Positions 1 to 8,480 are shown, numbered from the stretch's first letter. The stretch is 55,129 nt of DNA from Reyranellaceae bacterium (GCA_022844045.1 JALHMM010000036.1:1-55129), one strand, 5' to 3'. Notes: generated by a model not told the origin, from the letters alone. Numbers and translations are program-made.

Positions 1-669
1 GCCACCGGGCTGTCGCTCGGCGCGCGCCAGCGGCGCGGATCGTCTTCGGCCTGCACGCCGTCGGCAGAAGTCTGCGGCGCTGGCGCCGCGGCGGCGACTT
101 GCGCGGCGGCGGCCGCTGGCGCGCCCCTTGCGATCGTGAATTGGCCCGCATCCCCACGCTGCAGCTCGAAGGACGCGCCGCCGCTGTTGAACAGGCGGAC
201 ATTCTCGAGCCGGCGGCCGCCGGCGCCGGGGATGGCGGCGCCGATCATCGCGCTGCCTGAGGTCAGCGCCATTGGCCGCGCGGCGAGTTCGGTCTCGATC
301 GTCCTGGCCGCAGCTTCAGCGTCGACCTTGGCGACTCCCAGCGACGTCAGGTGATCGGCCCAGCCGCGCTGGGGATCGACGGCAAAGGCCGAAGCCTCGC
401 CGCCCGGGACGGCACCCTTGTAGGCGTTGGCCGGCGGCGTCGGCGGGCGACGCACAGCGGCGGTCGCAGTGGCCCCGCGATTCGTCGGTACGCCGCGATA
501 GACCGTGGGCTTGTTGGTGGTGGTGCTGGCCTGTGGCGGCCGCACCTGAAGCTGGGTGGGCTTGGCCTGGGCAAAACTTTCGTGCGCGAACAGCAGGCTG
601 GCGGTCGACGCCGCGACAGCTGTCGCCACGGCGAGGGAGCGCCAACGGCGCGCGATCGTCTCTGGCATG
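1..669 (-). CDS. Secreted hypothetical protein, N-terminal part (runs off left edge)
   Basis: The frame read leftwards from the ATG at 669 is open for 223 codons to the window edge, so the C-terminus is missing. Residues 1 to about 33 look like a signal peptide: basic MPETIARRWRS, then an Ala-rich hydrophobic stretch ending near FAQA. A Pro/Thr/Ala-rich linker follows, then a more ordered segment (about residues 95-160) with LTSLGV, LENVRLF and ASFELQRGD, then a second Ala/Pro-rich linker. The layout resembles the N-terminal region of exported M23-type endopeptidases, but no catalytic domain lies inside the window, so that is only a guess. No recognisable domain can be named with confidence. 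The 275 bases behind it, up to 945, hold no gene. Confidence 0.6.
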
Positions 670-944
670 AAACCCCTTCCCGCTTGTTCCCGAACAGGGA
701 TGCTACGCCACACTGTCTGTCTTTTTGTCGGGACGGGGTGGGTCGATCCGCGACGGCGCGTGGATCGGCCGGCCCTGTCCAAAAAACGTGCTGCTCTTGG
801 AGCACGGCAAATTTGGGCTGTAAAGCCAAAATCGTGACAATATTGCCACACTGTGACTGCGCAGACACAGTTTTTGGGGATAAGAAACCCGTGCTTTGTC
901 AGCGGGATAGAGGTGGTCGACGCGTCGTCGCGCCGAATCGCAGC

Positions 945-2492
945 TCAGGCGTTGGGCACCGTCCAGGTCGCGTCCTCGTCGAGCGGGTAGACCGGACGCG
1001 GCAGCTTGGTCCAGTCGAAATTCGCGAGGTTGGGCGAGGTCAGGCCGGGGTTGTCGACCTCGACAATGTTGTCTGATGCGGTGAACTCATCGAAGCCGGC
1101 GCGGAAGTGGCCGCGGCTCTTCACGCACAGGATCCGCGCCGTCGCCAGGATGTCGGGATCGAAGACCTCGAGCTGCATCGGATCGAGGCATTGCTGGCGT
1201 AGCGTGATCACCGCGACCCGGATGCCACCGAGATCGAGCAGGGCGGCCGGGCCGAGATCGGACGCCACGCCGCGGATCAGGCCCCGGCGGCCGACGAAGG
1301 GACCGTCGTGCAGCCGCACCACGGTAGCGTCGGCCTCCCAGGGCTCGGAGAACGATTGCGTCTCGGCGCTGTTGAAGCGGGCGCGAAAGCGCGCGCCTTC
1401 GCCCAGCCGATGCGCCTCGGCGGCCAGCGCTGGATCGTTGATCAGTCCGAACAGAACGTGCTGCGCATTCGCCGCCTTCAGCGCCTTAAGCAGGTACATG
1501 GTGTTGCCGCGCGCGCCACCGCCGGGATTGTCGGCGCAATCGGCGAGGATCAGCCTGGACTTCGAGGCGTCGAGGCCGGTCTCGACGGCGCGCCGCACGG
1601 CGGCGTCAAGCGAGGTCATGGTGCGCTTGAAACGCTGGCGCATACCCCAGGCCTTGGTGCCGATCTCCAGCGCCACCGCGCGGCCGGGCGTGACGTCGGC
1701 GCCGCGCACCGTGACGATGGTGCACAGGCCGTTGAGCGGCGAATCGGCGAAGGCGAAGCCAGCCATGACCGAGACGTTCATGATCGGCCCGCCCACCCTG
1801 GTCTGGCCGTACTGGATCAGGTCGGCATAGGGCCCCTGGTTGGCGCCGGCGGCGGTGAGCAACGAGATCGGCGGCGAGACGATCGGCGTCTTCACGATGG
1901 TGCAGCGCGTGCGCGTACCGCCCAGTACCTCGCGCATGTGGCGGGCGGCCTCGATGCCGCGCTCGCGAATGTCCGTGTGCGGGTTCTCGCGGTAACCGAC
2001 ATAGACGCTGATGGCGTCGACCAGGCGCTCGGAGACGTTGGCGTGCAGGTCGAAGACGCCGATCACCGGCACGTCGGGGCCGACGATGCGGCGGATCAGG
2101 GCGTAGATCTCGCCGTCGGGATCGTCGTTGCCCACCGCCAGCGCCGCGCCATGCGAGGAGACATAGACCGCGTCGAGCGGCAGGTTGCGCTTCAGGCCGG
2201 CCTCGAAATCGGCCATCAGCTCGGCGAAATAGCCCGCCTCGACCGGCCCGCCGGGCTGCGCCTGGGCGACGCGCAGCGGGATCGGCATCCAGGCGCCGGT
2301 GCGGTCCATCTCGGCGACGAAGCCCGGCAGGTCGGGCAGCATCATCGAGGCCGGCAAGCGCGCATCCCGGATGATCGCCTCGCCGGAGAGGTCGACATCG
2401 CTGGCGAAGTCCTCGCGCGTTGCCACCGGAGCGAAGCGGTTGCACTCGATGGCGAAGCCCAGCAGGGCGATGCGCGGCACGGACTGCGGCAT
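945..2492 (-). CDS. M81 family metallopeptidase (MlrC/microcystinase-like)
   Basis: A 515-residue protein of the M81 family, whose founding member MlrC hydrolyses linearised microcystin; most relatives have unknown natural substrates. The start IALLGFAIECNRF is typical of the N-terminal domain, which includes SSHGAALAVG and the likely metal-binding GVFDLHANVS and RENPHTD segments. The C-terminal MlrC domain begins near residue 300 and contains LADCADNPGGGARGN. Start ATG at 2492: its Shine-Dalgarno GGAG overlaps the TAG stop of the upstream gene, so the two are probably co-transcribed and translationally coupled. Pairing with a PLP-dependent amino-acid lyase suggests breakdown of unusual peptides or D-amino-acid derivatives, which is inference. 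Cytoplasmic: no signal peptide is seen. Confidence 0.87.
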   Translation of the reverse strand: MPQSVPRIALLGFAIECNRFAPVATREDFASDVDLSGEAIIRDARLPASMMLPDLPGFVAEMDRTGAWMPIPLRVAQAQPGGPVEAGYFAELMADFEAGLKRNLPLDAVYVSSHGAALAVGNDDPDGEIYALIRRIVGPDVPVIGVFDLHANVSERLVDAISVYVGYRENPHTDIRERGIEAARHMREVLGGTRTRCTIVKTPIVSPPISLLTAAGANQGPYADLIQYGQTRVGGPIMNVSVMAGFAFADSPLNGLCTIVTVRGADVTPGRAVALEIGTKAWGMRQRFKRTMTSLDAAVRRAVETGLDASKSRLILADCADNPGGGARGNTMYLLKALKAANAQHVLFGLINDPALAAEAHRLGEGARFRARFNSAETQSFSEPWEADATVVRLHDGPFVGRRGLIRGVASDLGPAALLDLGGIRVAVITLRQQCLDPMQLEVFDPDILATARILCVKSRGHFRAGFDEFTASDNIVEVDNPGLTSPNLANFDWTKLPRPVYPLDEDATWTVPNA

Positions 2493-2501
2493 GGCGATCT
2501 C

Positions 2502-3506
2502 CTAGCGCGGCCCGCCGAGCACGGCCTCATAGGCGAACAACGCGGCTTGGCCGCCGGTATGGATGAACACGACATTCTGGTCGGCACGCCACCGACTTTT
2601 GCGCGCCAGGTCGATCAGCCCGGCCATGGCCTTGCCGGAATAGACCGGGTCGAGCAGTAGCCCCTCGAGCTTGGCCGCCATGTCGAGCGCCTCGATCATG
2701 CCCGGCGTCGGGATGCCATAGCCTTCGCCGACATAGCCACCATCGGCCATCACCCGCGCGCGCGCGATCGGGTGCTTCAGCCCGACGAAGGCGGCGGTCG
2801 GCTCGACCAGCTTGAAGACGGCGGCTTCCTGCACCGGGCCAGGCTGACGCACGCTGATGCCGAGCACGTCGACACCGCTCTGCGCCGCCTCGAAGCCGAC
2901 CACCAAGCCGGCCTGGGTGCCGGTGCTGCCGGTGGCGACGATTACGGTGTCGACGGCGAAGCCCATCTCGCCGCTCTGGCGCAGGATCTCCTGCGCGCTG
3001 TCGATGTAGCCCAGCGCGCCCACCGGGTTGGATCCGCCGCCGGGGATCACATAGGGCCGGCCGCCCTTGGCGCGGATCTCGTCGGCCACCGCCTCGGCCG
3101 CCGGCAGCATCGCCGCGCCGCCATGCACATAGCGCAGGTTGGCGCCCAGCATCTTGTCGAGCAGGATATTGCCGTTGCGCTCGTAGGCTTCCGTCGTCTG
3201 TGAGAGTCGCTTCTCCAGCACGATCTCGCACTTCAGGCCGTACTTCGCCGCCGCGGCGGCGGTCTGGCGCACGTGGTTGGACTGCACCGCGCCCAGGGTG
3301 ATCAGCGTGTCGGCGCCCTGCGCCAGCGCCTCGCCGAGCAGGAACTCCAGCTTGCGCGTCTTGTTGCCGCCGGTCGCCAGGCCCGTGCAGTCGTCGCGCT
3401 TGACGTAGAGCCGCGGTCCGCCCAGCGCCTTGGTCAGGCGCGGCATGAACTCCAGCGGCGTCGGCAACTGCGCCAGCTTCGCGCGCGGATACTTGCCCAA
3501 CTGCAT
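2502..3506 (-). CDS. D-cysteine desulfhydrase / ACC-deaminase family PLP enzyme
   Basis: A 334-residue fold-type II PLP enzyme. The D-cysteine desulfhydrase reaction (pyruvate, sulfide and ammonia) and ACC deamination are the known activities of the family. GGNKTRK at residues 46-52 holds the PLP-binding lysine (K49), and GAVQSNHVRQ carries the Ser-Asn pair that contacts substrate; QSNH rather than QSNQ favours the desulfhydrase branch. VATGSTGTQAG binds the PLP phosphate. The reading frame is open back to 3650, but the ATG at 3506 has AGGAGG eight bases upstream and gives the family's usual length, so it was chosen. First gene of a probable two-gene operon with the M81 peptidase, divergent from a MarR gene. 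Confidence 0.86.
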   Translation of the reverse strand: MQLGKYPRAKLAQLPTPLEFMPRLTKALGGPRLYVKRDDCTGLATGGNKTRKLEFLLGEALAQGADTLITLGAVQSNHVRQTAAAAAKYGLKCEIVLEKRLSQTTEAYERNGNILLDKMLGANLRYVHGGAAMLPAAEAVADEIRAKGGRPYVIPGGGSNPVGALGYIDSAQEILRQSGEMGFAVDTVIVATGSTGTQAGLVVGFEAAQSGVDVLGISVRQPGPVQEAAVFKLVEPTAAFVGLKHPIARARVMADGGYVGEGYGIPTPGMIEALDMAAKLEGLLLDPVYSGKAMAGLIDLARKSRWRADQNVVFIHTGGQAALFAYEAVLGGPR

Positions 3507-3607
3507 CGTCTGTTCCTCCTGGTCGCGGCCAGTATGCCGGCCCCTCGCGCGGCCGGGCAATGGCGTGCTAGGATCGGCAGACCCGCGCACCACGCAACCT
3601 TGAAGGC

Positions 3608-3630
3608 GATTGTTGGTAACCCCAACAATC
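3608..3630. promoter_or_regulatory. Perfect 9-bp inverted repeat, probable MarR operator
   Basis: GATTGTTGG and CCAACAATC form a perfect 9-bp inverted repeat around a 5-base centre (TAACC). It lies between the divergent PLP-lyase gene (start 3506) and marR-like gene (start 3649), about 20 bases before the regulator's start. MarR dimers typically bind such short dyads and repress their own and the divergent gene; binding here is inferred from position and symmetry. Confidence 0.6.
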
Positions 3631-3648
3631 AGTGGTACGACATCGTTC

Positions 3649-4116
3649 ATGCCGCGCGCCTCCGCCGCCAGCCCGACGACGATCGACCGGGGCCTGCTGA
3701 CCGAGCTGGTCGGCTACGCCCTGCGCCGCACCCAGGTCGCGGTGTTCGGCGATTTCGCCCGCGCCATGGCCGATCTGCCGGTGCCGCTGTCATCAGGCGA
3801 GTTCGCCATCCTGGTGCTGGTCGAGCGCAACCCCGATCTCAGCCAGACGGCGCTGGCGCGCGCCATCGGTGTCGACCGCTCGACCCTGGTGCCGATCCTC
3901 GACCGGCTGGAACGCAACGGGCTGGTGGCGCGCAAGCCCGCGCCGCGTGATCGCCGCCGCCACGCCTTGGCGCTGGGCCGGCGCGGTACGCGCCTGATGG
4001 CCGGCTATGTCGCCGCCGCGCGCAAGCACGACAAGCGCGTCCGGCGCGGGCTTTCGTCGCGCGAGGCCGCCCAGCTCCTGCGCCTGCTCGACCGCCTGCG
4101 CGAGGGTGCGCGCTGA
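3649..4116 (+). CDS. MarR family transcriptional regulator
   Basis: A 155-residue winged-helix regulator. LSSGEFAILVLVERNPDLSQTALARAIGVDRSTLVPILDRLERNGLVARKPAPRDRR follows the classic MarR order of helix, recognition helix (DRSTLVPILDRL) and wing (the basic RDRRRH segment), flanked by dimerisation helices. The ATG at 3649 was preferred to an upstream TTG at 3610 because the TTG lies inside the inverted repeat that looks like the operator. MarR proteins commonly release DNA on binding small aromatic or phenolic ligands; the ligand here is unknown. It is divergent from the PLP-lyase/M81 pair and sits 63 bases before a thioesterase gene, so it may control either side. Confidence 0.85.
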   Translation: MPRASAASPTTIDRGLLTELVGYALRRTQVAVFGDFARAMADLPVPLSSGEFAILVLVERNPDLSQTALARAIGVDRSTLVPILDRLERNGLVARKPAPRDRRRHALALGRRGTRLMAGYVAAARKHDKRVRRGLSSREAAQLLRLLDRLREGAR

Positions 4117-4179
4117 GCCCTGTTGTGGCGCGCGGGCGTTTGCGGCAAGTATCCGCGCCCTGATGTGGAGTTAGAGTGT

Positions 4180-4635
4180 ATGGACGGCGAACGCAGGCTG
4201 ACGGCGGCGGAGATCATCGAGCGCTTCAACGGCACGAAGCAGCCCGCCATCGAAACACTGGGCGGCGAGGTGATCGCGGTCGAGCCGGAGACCGGCCGCC
4301 TGACCTTCCGGTTCAAGCCCACCGTCGCGATGTGTCACACCACAAACATCCCCGAGGGCGGCATCGTGCAGGGCGGCTTCGTCGCCGGCTGGCTCGACAC
4401 GGCGATGGCGCATGCCTGCGCCGCGCGCTCGAACTTCACCATGCGGATGCCGACCCTCGAGCTGAAGGTCAGCTACCTCGCGCCGGCACATCCTAACCGC
4501 GTCTACTACGCCGACGCCGAGATCATCCGCTGGGGCCGCAGCATCGTTTTCCTGGAGGCGCGGCTGCGCGATGAGCACCAGAGGCTGATCGCCACCGCCA
4601 GCTCGACGGCGATGCTGACACCCATCCCCAAATGA
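4180..4635 (+). CDS. PaaI-type hot-dog thioesterase
   Basis: A 151-residue single hot-dog domain. CHTTNIPEGGIVQGGFVAGWLDTAMAHA is the family signature: the xGGxVxGG helix followed by the acidic LDTAMA segment that provides the catalytic Asp in PaaI-like thioesterases. MRMPTLELKVSYLAPAHP matches the conserved strand (typically TxxLxVxYLxPA) of these acyl-CoA hydrolases. The expected reaction is acyl-CoA hydrolysis in the cytoplasm, acyl chain unknown. The ATG at 4180 has GGAG about nine bases upstream and matches the usual length; an earlier TTG at 4123 has no support. The stop overlaps the ATG of the following SDR gene (ATGA), so the two are translationally coupled. Confidence 0.86.
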   Translation: MDGERRLTAAEIIERFNGTKQPAIETLGGEVIAVEPETGRLTFRFKPTVAMCHTTNIPEGGIVQGGFVAGWLDTAMAHACAARSNFTMRMPTLELKVSYLAPAHPNRVYYADAEIIRWGRSIVFLEARLRDEHQRLIATASSTAMLTPIPK

Positions 4636-5369
4636 CCCGCGGAGTAGCGCTCGTCACCGGCTCGACGCAGGGCATCGGCGCCGCCGTCGCACGCCGTCTG
4701 GCGGCCGATGGTTTCGCCGTGGCGCTGCACTCGCGGTCCTCGGTCGCGACAGGCGAGCGCATGGCGGCCGAGCTGCCGAACGCGAGCTACAGCCGCGCCG
4801 ATCTGTCCGACGAGGGCGAGACGCGCGGCCTGATCGCCGATGTGCTGAAAAAGCACGGACGCCTCGACGTGCTGGTCAACAACGCCGGCGAGGTGGCGCG
4901 CTTCGCCCATGCCGACCTCAAGGCCGCGACGCCGCAGGTCTGGCGCCGCATGATGGATGTCAATGTCGTGGCGCCCTGGCTCCTGATCGCCGAGGCTGAG
5001 GAGGCTTTGCGCGCCGCGTCGACGCCCGCGCGGCCGGCTTGCGTGATCAACATCGGCACGCATGCGGCCGTGCGGCCCAAGGGCTCGTCGATCCCTTATG
5101 CGGCGGCCAAGGCGGCGCTGCACCACATGAGCAAGCTGCTGGCGCTGACCTTGGGTCCCTCGATTCGCGTCAACGTCGTGGCGCCGGGCCTGGTCGACAC
5201 GGCGATGTCGACCGGCTGGGAAGCCGCCTACGAGCTATGGAACACCAAATCGCCGATGCGCCGCCCGGCGCAGCCGGCCGACATCGCCGACATGGTCGCC
5301 GCCCTGATCGCCAACCCTTATGTGACCGGCGAAGTCGTCATCGTCGATGGCGGGCTCAATCTGACGTAA
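4632..5369 (+). CDS. SDR family NAD(P)-dependent oxidoreductase
   Basis: A 245-residue classical short-chain dehydrogenase. The cofactor loop is TGSTQGIG (residues 9-16), NNAG is at 83-86, the catalytic Asn is N111, and Tyr-Lys are Y156 and K160 in YAAAK. The usual catalytic Ser thirteen residues before Tyr is a threonine here (T143, in NIGTHAAV), which could still serve as a hydroxyl donor. The C-terminal VDGG is typical. Substrate unknown; coupling to the thioesterase suggests an acyl or hydroxyacyl intermediate, but FabG-like function is not shown. A long palindromic repeat follows directly after the stop and may mark the end of this transcription unit. Confidence 0.87.
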   Translation: MTRGVALVTGSTQGIGAAVARRLAADGFAVALHSRSSVATGERMAAELPNASYSRADLSDEGETRGLIADVLKKHGRLDVLVNNAGEVARFAHADLKAATPQVWRRMMDVNVVAPWLLIAEAEEALRAASTPARPACVINIGTHAAVRPKGSSIPYAAAKAALHHMSKLLALTLGPSIRVNVVAPGLVDTAMSTGWEAAYELWNTKSPMRRPAQPADIADMVAALIANPYVTGEVVIVDGGLNLT

Positions 5370-5373
5370 GCTT

Positions 5374-5526
5374 CCTTCTCCCCGCGAAGGCGGGGAGAAG
5401 GTGCCGAGCGTAAGCGAGGCGGATGAGGGGCTTCTCGCGCAACGACGGCGATCGATGTTGTCGAGACTCCGCGAAGCCCCTCATCCGCCCTTCGGGCACC
5501 TTCTCCCCGCCCTCGCGGGGAGAAGG
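5374..5526. repeat. Long imperfect palindrome (REP/BIME-like, family A)
   Basis: Two inverted half-copies, each ending in a short hairpin built on CTTCTCCCCGC / GCGGGGAGAAG, enclose complementary inner arms (GGCGGATGAGGGGCTTC against GAAGCCCCTCATCCGCC). Related hairpins occur at 30841, 33265, 45568, 48778 and 49389. No coding frame is supported. The right end supplies purine-rich sequence just ahead of the next gene's start. Confidence 0.8.
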
Positions 5527-5539
5527 AAAGGACCGTCCC

Positions 5540-6607
5540 ATGCGTTTTGGTTGGCTGACCCTGCAGCTGTCGCCCTCGCCGGCCGAGGATGGCGCGCGCA
5601 TCGACAACATCCTCGAGCAGGCGATCTACGCCGAGACCCTGGGCTTCACCGACGTCTGGCTCACCGAGCATTACTTCACCGGCGAAAGCGTCTATAGCGA
5701 CGCGCTGATGTTCGCCACGGCGCTGGCGATGCGCACCTCGCGCATTCGCATCGGCTTCGCCGTGGTCCAGACGCCGTTCCATCACCCGGTGCGGCTCGCG
5801 GTGCAGCTGGCGCTGCTCGACAATCTCAGCAAGGGCCGCATCGATGTCGGCGTCGGCAAGGGCACGGTCTACAACGAGTACGAGTTCGTCGGCCACGGCC
5901 TGCGCAGCCACGACAGCCGCGAGCGCATGGCTGAGGTGGTCGAGATCCTCGAACGCGCCTGGCGCGAGGCGCCGCTGACCTACAAGGGCAAGTTCTTCGA
6001 CGTCCACATTCCCGAGCTGCGGCCGCGTCCGGTGCAACAGCCCGGACCGCCGTTGTGGCGTAGCGTGATCTCGCCGGGCTCGTTCACCGAATGCGGCCGG
6101 CTGGGCGTGCCCATCCTCACCGCGCGCCTGCCGGTGCCGCGCATTAAGGAGCGCTGGGCACTCTACGAGAAGGGCATCGACGAAGGCGGCCACGACGACG
6201 TGACCCGTGCCCGACTGCTCGAACAGAGCGCGCTGTGGCGCAACGTCTACATCGCCGATTCCGACGCCCAGGCCGAGGACGAACTCATGGGGCTGCTGAC
6301 CGAAACCCGCCATCACATGATGCATGTGCGCGAGGCCTACAACCCGCCGGATTTCGTCGTCGAGCCATCCGCGCTCAACCCCTGGACCGATCCTGCCGTG
6401 CCGGATTCCGTCGGCGTGCCCTTCGCGCTGTCGACCGGCTCGCTGTACGGCACGCCCAAGCGCGTGCGCGAGCAGGTCGCGGAGTTGCGCGATGTCGGCG
6501 TGCGCCACCTGCTGTGCCAGACCGGATTCGGCGCCATGGACCACGACAGAAACATCGCCTCGATGCGCCGATTCGGCGAGGAGGTCATGCCGGTGTTCGC
6601 GGCATGA
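5540..6607 (+). CDS. LLM class flavin-dependent oxidoreductase
   Basis: A 355-residue luciferase-like monooxygenase. The N-terminal MRFGWLTLQL strand, the YAETLGFTDVWLTEHYF segment (the family's conserved E-A-x-x-x-G-F motif and T-E-H-x-F), and LLDNLSKGRIDVGVGKG (flavin-phosphate region) are diagnostic. Such enzymes use reduced FMN and O2 to oxidise or cleave small organic molecules. The ATG at 5540 has GGAAAGGA upstream, partly provided by the preceding palindrome; the open frame continues into the repeat and was trimmed. The last codons overlap the next gene (ATGA). Pairing with a ureidoglycolate-lyase-like protein recalls RutA-type ring-opening of nitrogen heterocycles, but the substrate is unknown. 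Confidence 0.86.
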   Translation: MRFGWLTLQLSPSPAEDGARIDNILEQAIYAETLGFTDVWLTEHYFTGESVYSDALMFATALAMRTSRIRIGFAVVQTPFHHPVRLAVQLALLDNLSKGRIDVGVGKGTVYNEYEFVGHGLRSHDSRERMAEVVEILERAWREAPLTYKGKFFDVHIPELRPRPVQQPGPPLWRSVISPGSFTECGRLGVPILTARLPVPRIKERWALYEKGIDEGGHDDVTRARLLEQSALWRNVYIADSDAQAEDELMGLLTETRHHMMHVREAYNPPDFVVEPSALNPWTDPAVPDSVGVPFALSTGSLYGTPKRVREQVAELRDVGVRHLLCQTGFGAMDHDRNIASMRRFGEEVMPVFAA

Positions 6608-7266
6608 ACGAGATGGTCTTCGACTACCTCGAACCGCCGGTTCCTGCCGGACTGCGCGTCGTCGACGTGCCCGTGATCGACGCCACCGAGTCGGCGATCA
6701 AGGGTTTCGGCGAGATCGTGCGCGATCCGCGCGCGCACAGGATCGAGATCGTGAAATGGCCGGTACGGGGATGGCGCCGGCTCGATGCGGGCACCGGCGA
6801 CGAGGGCGGCACGACGGAGGGCGTATTCGCCTGCGAATGGAAGGGCAATCGGCTGCATGGGCGCAACGAGGCGGTCGGCGGCCACTACGTCATCGGCTTT
6901 CGCCAACCGCCGGGCTCGGCGGAAGCCAAGGCGCTGGCGGGAGTCGCGGGTGGGCCGCCGTCGCGCGTGCTGCTGTGGCACGCCAACTACCATCCCGATG
7001 GCGGGCAGCTCTTCTGGTCGCTCGACGGCAAGCCCTTCGTCGTGCCGGTGGCGCCGCCGGGCGATGATGTGAAGGCCGAGGATTTCGTCGCGCTGCGCTC
7101 CGACGGCAGCTTCGGCATCTACATCCACCCCGACATCTGGCACGAGGGCGTGTTCCCGGTGGCGCCGTCGGGGCGCTTCTTCGACAAGCAGGGCCGCGTG
7201 CACGCGCGCGTCAGCTGCGACATCGCGAACGAACTTGGCGCGCTGCTCAGTGTTCGTCTGACGTGA
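6604..7266 (+). CDS. Ureidoglycolate lyase family protein (AllA-like)
   Basis: A 220-residue protein whose C-terminal half carries the AllA-type cupin signature: FGIYIHPDIWHEGVFPV, then FDKQGRVHARVSCDIANELGALLSV. AllA proteins split ureidoglycolate into glyoxylate and urea. The N-terminal half (VPVIDATESAIKGFGEIV) fits the family's opening but is longer than the roughly 165 residues of enteric AllA, so this is a divergent branch and the substrate may differ. It overlaps the flavin monooxygenase by four bases (ATGA). No allantoin or purine genes are seen nearby, although a urea-type transporter follows 500 bases downstream on the other strand. A role in catabolism of ureido compounds is inferred. 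Confidence 0.75.
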   Translation: MNEMVFDYLEPPVPAGLRVVDVPVIDATESAIKGFGEIVRDPRAHRIEIVKWPVRGWRRLDAGTGDEGGTTEGVFACEWKGNRLHGRNEAVGGHYVIGFRQPPGSAEAKALAGVAGGPPSRVLLWHANYHPDGGQLFWSLDGKPFVVPVAPPGDDVKAEDFVALRSDGSFGIYIHPDIWHEGVFPVAPSGRFFDKQGRVHARVSCDIANELGALLSVRLT

Positions 7267-7279
7267 CTTTGTCAGGGTT

Positions 7280-7305
7280 GGAACCTCCTCGACTTCGGGT
7301 GCGTT
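7280..7305 (+). promoter_or_regulatory. EcfG-type general stress promoter of csbD
   Basis: GGAAC (7280-7284), 17 bases, then CGTT (7302-7305), exactly the consensus of alphaproteobacterial EcfG sigma-factor promoters. It lies 30 bases before the csbD ATG and in the same orientation. CsbD-type genes are common members of this regulon. Recognition by EcfG is inferred from sequence. Confidence 0.72.
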
Positions 7306-7335
7306 GGATTAGTCCCGAACCCAGAGGAGTGCCAC

Positions 7336-7536
7336 ATGAATTGGGATCGTATCGAAGGCAACTGGAAGCAGCTCAAGGGTCAGGTCAAGGAGGGCTGGGG
7401 TAAGCTCACCGACGATGACATCGCAGTCGTCAACGGCAAGCGCGACCAGCTCGTGGGCAAGATCCAGGAACGCTATGGCTGCGCGAAGGACGAGGCCGAT
7501 CGCCAGGTGAAAGCCTGGGAGGATCGTGTCCGCTGA
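7336..7536 (+). CDS. csbD: CsbD family stress protein
   Basis: A 66-residue acidic/basic helical protein beginning MNWDRIEGNWKQLKGQVKE, the standard CsbD opening, with the conserved WGKLTDDD, GKRDQLVGKIQE and YG segments in order. CsbD proteins are small, abundant, general-stress-induced proteins whose biochemical role is unknown. The ATG has GAGGAG seven bases upstream. An EcfG-type promoter stands 30 bases upstream and an intrinsic terminator 20 bases after the stop, so it is very probably a monocistronic stress gene. Confidence 0.92.
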   Translation: MNWDRIEGNWKQLKGQVKEGWGKLTDDDIAVVNGKRDQLVGKIQERYGCAKDEADRQVKAWEDRVR

Positions 7537-7556
7537 TCGGCTGAGAATACGCATGG

Positions 7557-7592
7557 GCGCCCGTCATCCCTGAAAAGGATGGCGGGCGCTTT
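7557..7592 (+). terminator. Rho-independent terminator of csbD
   Basis: GCGCCCGTCATCC and GGATGGCGGGCGC form a 13-bp stem with one G-U pair and a seven-base loop, followed by a short TTT. It stands about 20 bases after the csbD stop. The 190 bases from here to the urtE stop hold nothing recognisable. Confidence 0.7.
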
Positions 7593-7780
7593 GCGTTCGA
7601 GCGCTCGTTCAATGTCCGGGGCGAATGGGATCAGTGGTGCGCGCACTTGTGTGAAGCGCACCGGCAATCTCCCATATCCAGGGCGTGACCGAGGTTCAGA
7701 CAAACCCGCCGTCGTCGACGCCGGCCGATGCCGATATGTCGTGGACCGATCGCCATGGGCGTCCACACCGCCGATGAGCG

Positions 7781-8476
7781 TCAGACGGTGAGATAACGCC
7801 TGACTTGCTCTGCGTCGAGCGAGGCCTTCGGCCCGTTCATCACCACCTCGCCGCGTTCCATCACGACGATGGTGTCGGCGAGTTCCTGCGCGAAGTCGAG
7901 ATACTGCTCGACGAGCAGGATCGCCATGTCGCCGCGCGCGGCCAGCAATTTGATGACGCGCTCGATGTCCTTGATGATCGAGGGCTGGATGCCTTCGGTG
8001 GGCTCGTCGAGGATCAGCAGACGCGGGCGCGTGATCAGGGCACGGGCTATGGCGAGCTGCTGCTGCTGGCCGCCGGAGAGATCGCCGCCGCGCCGGTTGA
8101 GCATGCTCTTGAGCACTGGGAAGAGCTGATAGATCTCTTCCGGGATGGTGCGCAGCGGCTTGGCCAGCGGCGCGAAGCCGGTCAGCAGGTTCTCGTAGAC
8201 GGTGAGGCGCGGAAAGACATCACGGCCCTGCGGCACGATGGCCAGCCCCTTGCGCGCGCGCTCGTGCGGCTTCAGCCTGGCGATATCCTCGCCTTCCCAC
8301 ATGATCTTGCCTGATCGGATCGACTGCAGGCCGAAGATGGCGCGCAGCAGCGAGGTCTTGCCCACGCCGTTGCGGCCCAGCACACAGGTCACCTTGCCGG
8401 TCTCGGCGGCGACGCTGACGCGGCGCAGCGCGTGGCTGGCGCCGTAGAACAGGTCGATGGCTTCGACGTTGAGCAT
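7781..8476 (-). CDS. urtE: Urea-type ABC transporter ATP-binding protein UrtE
   Basis: A 231-residue LivF-type ATPase. Walker A is GRNGVGKTS, the signature is [15 protein letters not shown], Walker B is [10 protein letters not shown], and the switch His region is LLVEQY. It powers the transporter with UrtD from the cytoplasmic side. The QQQQ within the signature and the [13 protein letters not shown] stretch are typical of UrtE. The start ATG at 8476 lies five bases after the urtD stop and was preferred to the longer open frame, which runs into urtD. Last gene of a compact five-gene operon; no urease or regulator gene follows within the window. Confidence 0.93.
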   Translation of the reverse strand: MLNVEAIDLFYGASHALRRVSVAAETGKVTCVLGRNGVGKTSLLRAIFGLQSIRSGKIMWEGEDIARLKPHERARKGLAIVPQGRDVFPRLTVYENLLTGFAPLAKPLRTIPEEIYQLFPVLKSMLNRRGGDLSGGQQQQLAIARALITRPRLLILDEPTEGIQPSIIKDIERVIKLLAARGDMAILLVEQYLDFAQELADTIVVMERGEVVMNGPKASLDAEQVRRYLTV

Positions 8477-8480
8477 GGCG

